Of a stretch of DNA of 5,271 nucleotides, positions 1 through 4,256 are shown in pieces. The stretch is from Bacteroidales bacterium (GTDB lineage Bacteria; Bacteroidota; Bacteroidia; Bacteroidales; UBA4417). How positions within the stretch are numbered: the stretch's first letter is position 1; the number at the start of each line of letters is the position of its first letter. The translations under genes and the position numbers were made by a program. The notes beneath the pieces are model-generated. The model had not been told where the DNA came from. It saw nothing but the letters and a program-made list of their open reading frames with translations, and did no database searches. The DNA lies in assembly GCA_025350385.1 (NCBI GenBank), contig JANXXZ010000536.1, forward strand, positions 1 through 5,271. Direction: 5' to 3'.

Positions 1-329
1 TTTTAATCACAGTCATTAATTGATATTACGGGTATAAGAGCTTGTTTTTTTGAATACATTTTCCATTTATTGATATTTAACCCATAGGGTCATCATACTA
101 TTTTTATTCTGTCGCATATTAATAACGGGAAAGCCATTCATATTAAACCATTTCAGGATTCTTGGGAAATACAAGTCCGAAGGTCTTGAACATGAATAGC
201 CTCCGGTGAAACCGTGGGCAAAATACACGAATGGAAGGAACCCCGAAGCGGGTTCAATATTCTTGTAAATGAAAGATTTAAACAATCTACATGTTGAGAA
301 TTATTACCAGGAGATAATCTGATAAAAGA
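1..329. other. Intergenic region with no convincing gene
   Basis: This is the stretch downstream of the kinase gene, up to the left edge. A 72-codon minus-strand frame (285 to 67) is open but has no recognisable domain, no signal peptide and no family resemblance, so I do not call it a gene. Composition is uneven: bases 1-165 and 256-329 are AT-rich, while about 170-255 is clearly richer in G+C. That patch holds two inverted repeats. One is CCGAAGG (177-183) with CCTCCGG (200-206), which pairs fully on the minus-strand RNA through one G-U pair. The other is GAACCC (238-243) with GGGTTC (250-255). No T-tract follows either, so they do not look like intrinsic terminators. No clear terminator for the pnuC-kinase operon was found here. 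Confidence 0.5.
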
Positions 330-854
330 TCATTGTTTTTTGTTGATCAGAAAATTGTCAACTTCCTTAACTGCACAATTCAGCCGGTCATTTCCTGATC
401 CTGATATGATCCTGAAATTAAAATTATTTGATTTAAGTTCCTGCTGGTACATATCAAACAAGGTATTCCGCATTGCCGGATGTTCGCGAAGCGGATCAAA
501 CTGCCAGGGTAAATCAATATTGCATAAGAGGTAAAGATCGTAACGATGCGTTTCGGCCATTTCAAGTATCCATGGATGGCAGCGGTTATATTTTACGTTG
601 CACCAGATTTTGGTTACGATAAAATCAGTATCGCAAAGAAGCATCCTGTCAGCAATTAAAGCAGCCTTCTCCTCAGCTTCCAACTGTCCGCTGGCAATTG
701 CAAGAATGTCATCATATTCGTAAAGATGCCCAAGTTTTTCGAGGTATTCGCGCGCATATTCAGGCACCCATTCTGTTTTGTAATGCTTTGCCAGCTGTTC
801 GGCCAGCCAAGATTTACCCGTCGATTCGGACCCGGTGATGGCTATACGGATCAT
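330..854 (-). CDS. nadR: NadR-type ribosylnicotinamide kinase (AAA family P-loop ATPase)
   Basis: A 174-residue cytoplasmic kinase, predicted to phosphorylate nicotinamide riboside to NMN with ATP, the trapping step of NAD salvage. The Walker A loop GSESTGKS is at residues 8-15. A PEYAREY motif (31-37) typical of the NadR kinase family follows, then an acidic CDTD strand end (74-77) in the Walker B region, and LPWQFDPLREHP (115-126), the arginine-bearing segment before the lid. The length fits the kinase domain alone. The DNA-binding and NMN adenylyltransferase domains of enterobacterial NadR are absent, so a separate adenylyltransferase such as NadD would have to make NAD. The chosen start is the ATG at 854, which overlaps the pnuC stop codon as ATGA and begins directly with the MIRIAITG strand. 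An upstream in-frame ATG at 887 would add 11 residues lying inside pnuC. The substrate is inferred from the motifs and the pnuC neighbour; the symbol is used loosely because only the kinase part is present. Confidence 0.88.
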   Translation of the reverse strand: MIRIAITGSESTGKSWLAEQLAKHYKTEWVPEYAREYLEKLGHLYEYDDILAIASGQLEAEEKAALIADRMLLCDTDFIVTKIWCNVKYNRCHPWILEMAETHRYDLYLLCNIDLPWQFDPLREHPAMRNTLFDMYQQELKSNNFNFRIISGSGNDRLNCAVKEVDNFLINKKQ

Positions 855-1453
855 ACAATTAGCGGTTTTTGCTGGCGCCTTTTCCATTCAATGAATCCCA
901 TAATGGCCAGTACCAGGAACACCAGGTATTGGAACACCGTAAAAGCCAGTCCTTTATAAGCAAACAACGGGATAACAAGCGCATCACCTGCTATCCAGAA
1001 TAGCCAGTTTTCGATTTTTTTTATGGCCATGAGCCACATACCGACAATGAAAATTGCGGTAGTAAACGAATCGAAATCAGGCACCTTGCTATCCGTATAA
1101 TGAATGAGTATGAACCGGATAATAAAATAAAAGACGACTGTGGCTCCCAGGTTCATTGCCCATCCTGATTTTGACAATGATGAGATCGGGAGCTGGTGGT
1201 CAAGGACATCGCGATGGGTCCACTTGTACCAGCCATATACACTCATAACAAAGTAAAAGGAATTGATGCCCATATCGGCGTACAACCCGGCAGCGAAACA
1301 GAGGTAAACGTAAATGAGCACATTCACAATACCTGTTGGGTAAACCCAGATATTCTCTTTCCTGGCAAACCAAACCGAGAGCACTCCAAGAATCACGGCT
1401 ACAAACTCCAGCCAGGTTGTGGCCAGAAGGTTTTGATAAAAGGTGAGAAGCAT
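851..1453 (-). CDS. pnuC: PnuC-family nicotinamide riboside transporter
   Basis: A 200-residue inner-membrane protein with about seven hydrophobic segments (roughly residues 14-30, 36-56, 60-78, 98-119, 127-144, 148-165 and 168-190), as expected for PnuC. Family-like motifs include YGWYKW (73-78) and the ENWLFW stretch (148-153) followed by D157. PnuC proteins carry nicotinamide riboside by facilitated diffusion, with import driven by phosphorylation inside the cell. That fits the kinase gene that follows with an ATGA overlap, implying translational coupling. Related PnuT proteins carry thiamine; no thiamine gene or recognisable TPP riboswitch is seen here, so the riboside is favoured. The frame is open upstream to an ATG at 1669, but those 72 extra codons translate the heptamer repeats and cross a TAnnTTTG promoter element, so I place the start at the ATG at 1453, where membrane-protein sequence begins. 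Confidence 0.88.
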   Translation of the reverse strand: MLLTFYQNLLATTWLEFVAVILGVLSVWFARKENIWVYPTGIVNVLIYVYLCFAAGLYADMGINSFYFVMSVYGWYKWTHRDVLDHQLPISSLSKSGWAMNLGATVVFYFIIRFILIHYTDSKVPDFDSFTTAIFIVGMWLMAIKKIENWLFWIAGDALVIPLFAYKGLAFTVFQYLVFLVLAIMGFIEWKRRQQKPLIV

Positions 1454-1491
1454 GGCAGCTATTTCCAGGTGTTGATTTATTTTGAGGAGGT

Positions 1492-1499
1492 CAAAGGTA
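1492..1499 (-). promoter_or_regulatory. Putative Bacteroidota -7 promoter element for pnuC-nadR
   Basis: On the minus strand this reads TACCTTTG, an exact match to the Bacteroidota -7 consensus TAnnTTTG. Transcription would start a few bases downstream, near 1486, giving a leader of about 30 bases before the pnuC ATG at 1453. No clear TTTG -33 element is seen at the usual distance; the expected position falls at the edge of the GATTTCG repeat array. No Shine-Dalgarno sequence precedes the ATG, which is usual in this phylum. Confidence 0.5.
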
Positions 1500-1525
1500 G
1501 GAAAGTTCGGGGAGATGGTTTTTTT

Positions 1526-1581
1526 GATTTCGGATTTCGGATTTTCGATTTCGAATCTCGGATGTCGGATTACGGATTTTA
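1526..1581. repeat. Heptamer tandem array, eight units of about GATTTCG
   Basis: Eight consecutive 7-base units fit without any register shift. Units 1-8 start at 1526, 1533, 1540, 1547, 1554, 1561, 1568 and 1575. They read GATTTCG, GATTTCG, GATTTTC, GATTTCG, AATCTCG, GATGTCG, GATTACG and GATTTTA. On the minus strand the unit is CGAAATC. The array lies just upstream of the pnuC promoter element and outside any credible coding region. Its role is unknown; the exact 56-base length and single-base variation look like a diverged simple-sequence array. Confidence 0.8.
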
Positions 1582-1583
1582 TA

Positions 1584-1662
1584 CCATTCAAACCTTCCGT
1601 AGTTTCTGCCAGCCTGTCGTTCATCCTTCCTATCTTCCTGCCATTCAACCTTTCAAACCTTC
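1584..1662. repeat. Degenerate strand-biased stretch with repeated CCATTCAA words
   Basis: Between the two heptamer arrays the plus strand is strongly pyrimidine-biased. The word CCATTCAAACCTTC (1584-1597) recurs in altered form as CCATTCAACCTTTC (1641-1654), immediately followed by AAACCTTC (1655-1662). The section between (about 1620-1640) contains CCTTCC and CTTCCTG words spaced roughly 7 to 8 bases apart. It could be an older, decayed array of the same general kind as its neighbours, but the register is not clean. No promoter, gene or RNA was recognised in it. Confidence 0.4.
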
Positions 1663-1690
1663 TTACCATGCATTATTATAATCAGTCCTT

Positions 1691-1747
1691 GATAACCAAT
1701 AACCATTAACCGATAACAAATAACCGATAACAAATAACCAAATAACC
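1691..1747. repeat. Heptamer tandem array, eight units of about RATAACM
   Basis: Units begin at 1691, 1698, 1705, 1712, 1719, 1726, 1733 and 1740. They read GATAACC, AATAACC, ATTAACC, GATAACA, AATAACC, GATAACA, AATAACC and AAATAACC; the last has one extra A. Units 4-5 and 6-7 form a repeated 14-base pair (GATAACA then AATAACC), suggesting duplication of a two-unit block. The array ends about 20 bases before the promoter element of the lipoprotein gene. The unit sequence is unrelated to the GATTTCG array, but period and unit number are the same. Confidence 0.8.
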
Positions 1748-1766
1748 AACAATTCCCCTTTTTACC

Positions 1767-1774
1767 TAAATTTG
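1767..1774 (+). promoter_or_regulatory. Putative Bacteroidota -7 promoter element for the lipoprotein gene
   Basis: The bases read TAAATTTG, an exact match to the TAnnTTTG consensus. The start of transcription would fall near 1780, leaving a leader of only about a dozen bases before the ATG at 1793. This helps decide the start codon, because the alternative in-frame TTG at 1772 lies inside the element. No convincing -33 TTTG is seen upstream, where the sequence is AC-rich and runs into the heptamer array. Confidence 0.5.
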
Positions 1775-1792
1775 GCGGATAGTTTCAACCCT

Positions 1793-2356
1793 ATGATCCG
1801 AAAGATTGTTTCCTTCCTGCTTTTCCTTCTCCTATCGCTGGCGATCAGCAGTTGCCTTACCTGCGAAAGGAAGGAATATATTTTTCAACTCACAGGCCCG
1901 AACTCAGGTAAACTGACCATTCGCTATATCAATATTTTCTCCAATTCACTGGATTCGGTCGGGGAACTGAAAACTGACTATGAAGAACTGAAAGGGATGT
2001 GGCTGAAAGGTGAAAAAATTGAACGCGATTTCCCGAAAGCCGAACATGTAAAGAAACGACTCTTTGAACTGAACGGGGAGCTTTGCGGTGAAGTAACCAT
2101 GGAGTTTAATGACCTCAGGGATGTAAGGCTTTTCCAATATTATCACAAGGGTCCTTTTATGTTCAGCCTGAATGCTGCGCCCGACGATGGAGAAACATTC
2201 CTTCAGACCAACGGCGATTACGGGGGTGAACATATGCCGGTCATTTTCTGGCCTGATGACAGCCGTACCCTCAGGATTACGACTACCATTGCCAAACCTG
2301 ATTCAACGACAGTAAGCATGCTCAGTTACTGGAAAGCGGACAGCAGGAAAAAATAA
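1793..2356 (+). CDS. Lipoprotein of unknown function
   Basis: A 187-residue protein that I cannot assign to a named family. It begins with a basic start (MIRKIV), a hydrophobic core rich in Leu and Phe (residues 7-17), and a lipobox ISSC (18-21). Cleavage before C21 would leave a lipid-anchored mature protein of about 167 residues. The residues after the cysteine (LTCERK) do not resemble the known surface-export signal, so periplasmic-facing anchoring is possible. The mature part looks globular and rich in beta strands, with cysteines at 24 and 98 and an acidic, aromatic C-terminal half; conserved-looking segments include GDYGGEHMPVIFWP (141-154). There are no further membrane segments. It is a single-gene unit, divergent from pnuC. 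The start ATG at 1793 is preferred because it begins the signal peptide and sits just downstream of a TAnnTTTG element. The coding call is firm; the function is unknown. Confidence 0.82.
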   Translation: MIRKIVSFLLFLLLSLAISSCLTCERKEYIFQLTGPNSGKLTIRYINIFSNSLDSVGELKTDYEELKGMWLKGEKIERDFPKAEHVKKRLFELNGELCGEVTMEFNDLRDVRLFQYYHKGPFMFSLNAAPDDGETFLQTNGDYGGEHMPVIFWPDDSRTLRITTTIAKPDSTTVSMLSYWKADSRKK

Positions 2357-2664
2357 TCTTAGAGGCTCTAACTTTTGAATTTATTCGCCCTTGCATATTT
2401 CTAGAGGAGCTCATGAGACTGGTTTGCTAAGTTGATGCTTTTTCAGGTATAATATTTCTGTAAAAAATTAATTAACAACTAATTGTACTGATATTTTATA
2501 CCATTTCAAATTAAAAACATTAAACACAAAACGCTAAATGAAAAAGTATAGCAAGCCCTATAACTTTTTCATTCTTTATTAAATGTTATATGTTTTTCAT
2601 TACTTTTTGTTACTGGATTGTCCATTTTAGGTATTTCACCAGTCTGAGATAGAACCCTGAATGT
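2357..2664. other. Convergent AT-rich intergenic gap
   Basis: This gap separates the 3' ends of the lipoprotein gene and mpl. No open frame here resembles a protein. A tiny hairpin, TTAGA-ggc-TCTAA (2359-2371) followed by CTTTT, lies 2 bases after the lipoprotein stop and could be a weak terminator. The main structure is the bulged hairpin at 2537-2573, listed separately. A perfect palindrome-like repeat CCTGAA-tg-TTCAGG (2656-2669) straddles the mpl stop codon but has no T-tract. The rest is plain AT-rich sequence. Confidence 0.6.
2537..2573. terminator. Long bulged hairpin, possible bidirectional terminator
   Basis: The left arm AATGAAAAAGTATAG (2537-2551) pairs with the right arm CTATAACTTTTTCATT (2558-2573) over 15 base pairs, with one bulged A and a six-base loop (CAAGCC). 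The stem carries A-runs on one side and T-runs on the other. Transcripts from either side therefore end the hairpin with a U-rich strand; a plus-strand transcript continues into CTTTATT. It lies about 180 bases after the lipoprotein stop and about 90 bases after the mpl stop. The structure is seen directly; its use as a shared terminator is inferred from the convergent genes, and the AT-rich stem is weaker than a classic terminator. Confidence 0.5.
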
Positions 2665-4032
2665 TCAGGATACAATTTTTTCAGCCAGTTCCTTAAGGTT
2701 CAATCCATCAAAGTTCCCGGAGGTCATCATCAGCAGGTTGGCATTTTTCCATTCATAAGATAACAACAGCGCCTGGAGTTCTGCCGAATCGGTGAAAACC
2801 TGCAATCCTTTCTTATCAATAGCCTTTTTAACATCCTCAACATCAAGGTCGGGCAGTCGCTTAAGTTTAAGTGCGTGCCTCGAAAAGAAAACAATCGCGT
2901 CGTCGGCATCATCCATGCTGCCAAGGTACTGAACCAGGAAATCCTTACTCAGGCTGCTATAGGTATGCAATTCGAAACAGGCAACCAGCCTGCGGTCGGG
3001 AAATTGCTCTTTTGCCGCGCTGATAGTTGCCTGGAGTTTTGAAGGCGCGTGGGCAAAATCACGGTAAACTGCAGTATCACTGTTCGTTGCTAGAAGTTCC
3101 AACCGGTTGGAAGCCCCGTTATAGGAAGAAACCGCTTCATAGAACAACGAATCACTGATTTCAAGAAGGTTGCATACAAGGCGGGCGCCTTCCAGGTTCA
3201 TCAGGTTATGGCGGCCGAAGATTTTTAAAGGCACAGCGCCGGTTGAGTTTTCGAGAATTGTGATTCCCTGGTCGATTCGGAAAGCGGGAACATTATATGG
3301 CAATTTAAGCATGGCACCCGGGGTTACAGAAACCACTTTGTTTACTTCTTCGTCGGCAGCACAGTATACGATGGAGCCATTATCCGGCACCATTTTCGTA
3401 AAGATCCGGAACTGCTCTACATAATTATCAAAAGTCGGGAATACATTCATGTGATCCCAGGCAATCCCGCTTATGACGGCAATATCTGGTTTGTACAGGT
3501 GAAACTTGGGGCGGGGATCAAGTGCGCTGGTTAGGTATTCATCGCCTTCAATTACCATGAAAGGAGCCTTTTCGGTGAGTTTCACCATCACATCAAAACC
3601 TTCAAGTTTTGCGCCTACCATGTAATCGCAATCTATGCCTGCGTATTTCATCACATGCAGGATTATTGCGGTGATCGTTGTCTTCCCGTGACTCCCGCCG
3701 ATTACCACCCGCAGTTTATCTTTGCTTTGTTCATACAGGAATTCCGGGTAAGAGTATATGTTCAGTCCCAGCCGCCTGGCACGTGCAAGTTCCGGGTTAT
3801 CTCCGCTGGCATGCATTCCAAGGATCACGGCATCAATCCCGGTATCCAGTTTTTCGGGAAACCATCCGAGATTTTCAGGAAGTAATCCGCAGGCAGCCAG
3901 TCGTCCACTAGCCGGGTCAAAAATTTCGTCATCCGAACCACTCACCTTATACCCTTTGTAATGCAATGCCAGGGCCAGGTTGTGCATAGCGCTGCCGCCG
4001 ATGGCAATAAAATGAACACGATTTCCACTCAT
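2665..4032 (-). CDS. mpl: UDP-N-acetylmuramate:L-alanyl-gamma-D-glutamyl-meso-diaminopimelate ligase
   Basis: A 455-residue cytoplasmic Mur ligase, close to the usual length of Mpl (about 450-460). Mpl joins recycled tripeptide L-Ala-D-Glu-mesoDAP to UDP-MurNAc using ATP, bypassing MurC, MurD and MurE during peptidoglycan recycling. The N-terminal nucleotide-sugar domain starts with IAIGGSAMHNLA (9-20). The central ATPase domain has the P-loop GSHGKTT (113-119), EGDEY (162-166) and WDHMNVF (192-198). GRHNLMN (273-279) marks the junction to the C-terminal domain, which has SNRLE (308-312), DFAHAPSK (325-332) and FELHTYSSL (353-361). The pattern separates it from MurC, whose motifs differ. The P-loop is GSHGKTT where GTHGKTT is common, and SNRLE replaces the commoner KRRLE-like form; both look like ordinary variation. 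It is transcribed alone, with a terminator from the upstream gene at 4201-4235 and a weak promoter candidate at 4063-4070. The ATG at 4032 fits the family N-terminus. Confidence 0.95.
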   Translation of the reverse strand: MSGNRVHFIAIGGSAMHNLALALHYKGYKVSGSDDEIFDPASGRLAACGLLPENLGWFPEKLDTGIDAVILGMHASGDNPELARARRLGLNIYSYPEFLYEQSKDKLRVVIGGSHGKTTITAIILHVMKYAGIDCDYMVGAKLEGFDVMVKLTEKAPFMVIEGDEYLTSALDPRPKFHLYKPDIAVISGIAWDHMNVFPTFDNYVEQFRIFTKMVPDNGSIVYCAADEEVNKVVSVTPGAMLKLPYNVPAFRIDQGITILENSTGAVPLKIFGRHNLMNLEGARLVCNLLEISDSLFYEAVSSYNGASNRLELLATNSDTAVYRDFAHAPSKLQATISAAKEQFPDRRLVACFELHTYSSLSKDFLVQYLGSMDDADDAIVFFSRHALKLKRLPDLDVEDVKKAIDKKGLQVFTDSAELQALLLSYEWKNANLLMMTSGNFDGLNLKELAEKIVS

Positions 4033-4062
4033 AGATTCTCTTGTTTTGATACTTCAATGATA

Positions 4063-4070
4063 CGAAGATA
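4063..4070 (-). promoter_or_regulatory. Weak -7-like promoter element for mpl
   Basis: On the minus strand this reads TATCTTCG, one base from the TAnnTTTG consensus. The expected transcript start, near 4056, would leave a leader of about 24 bases before the mpl ATG at 4032. No clear -33 element is present. It is the best candidate in the gap between the upstream terminator and mpl, but a single-mismatch match to a short motif is weak evidence. Confidence 0.3.
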
Positions 4071-4087
4071 GAGCAGAATCCTGTATA

Positions 4088-4104
4088 ATTGCCTTCCGGG
4101 CAAT
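4088..4104. repeat. Inverted repeat upstream of mpl
   Basis: ATTGCC (4088-4093) and GGCAAT (4099-4104) form a perfect 6-bp inverted repeat around a five-base spacer (TTCCG). It sits about 18 bases upstream of the -7-like element of mpl, so it would overlap the -33 region if that promoter is real. It could be a regulator binding site or a small hairpin. No T-tract follows it on either strand, so it is not a typical terminator. Confidence 0.35.
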
Positions 4105-4200
4105 CATTATGGTAAATAACCGTGTTATTAGTTCTTAAAAATGGATTTAGGGAAGTTTCCACAGGTGCAGGGGAGCGATGAAACAGTCAAATACAACAAT

Positions 4201-4235
4201 AAAAAAAGAGCCGCTTCCAGTTAGAAGCAGCTCTT
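4201..4235 (-). terminator. Intrinsic terminator of the secreted-protein gene
   Basis: The arms 4206-4217 and 4224-4235 (core GAGCCGCTTC and GAAGCAGCTC) form a 12-bp stem around a six-base loop. On the minus-strand RNA the one non-Watson-Crick position is a G-U pair, so the stem is unbroken, and it is followed by a run of seven Us (bases 4207 to 4201). On the plus strand the same position is a C-A mismatch. The hairpin lies about 20 bases after the stop codon at 4257-4259, so it ends leftward transcription of that gene and insulates mpl. Confidence 0.88.
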
Positions 4236-4256
4236 AAAAGGATCAAAAGGGATTGG

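Noticed and set aside
67..285. 72-codon minus-strand frame after the kinase gene
   Set aside because: It has no recognisable domain or signal peptide, and its composition changes along its length with the GC-richer patch. Nothing supports translation.
1196..1681. Plus-strand open frame of 161 codons opposite pnuC
   Set aside because: It lies antisense to a well-supported membrane protein and continues into the heptamer repeats. Its translation has no family character.
1482..1709. Strong Shine-Dalgarno-like GAGGAGGT on the plus strand with a following open frame
   Set aside because: The frame translates the heptamer array and low-complexity sequence. In this phylum a Shine-Dalgarno match is not evidence of a start, and on the minus strand the same bases fall in the expected pnuC leader.
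1526..1747. CRISPR array
   Set aside because: Units are 7 bases long and contiguous, with no spacers and no nearby cas genes.
1454..1792. TPP riboswitch or other metabolite riboswitch upstream of pnuC
   Set aside because: The likely leader is only about 30 bases, and no conserved riboswitch core was recognised. The upstream sequence is simple repeats.
2656..2669. CCTGAA-tg-TTCAGG at the mpl stop codon as a terminator
   Set aside because: The loop is only two bases and no T-run follows on the minus strand.
3947..4162. Minus-strand frame overlapping the start of mpl, with a start upstream of it
   Set aside because: It is out of frame with mpl, and its C-terminal half is only a frame-shifted reading of the mpl N-terminus.
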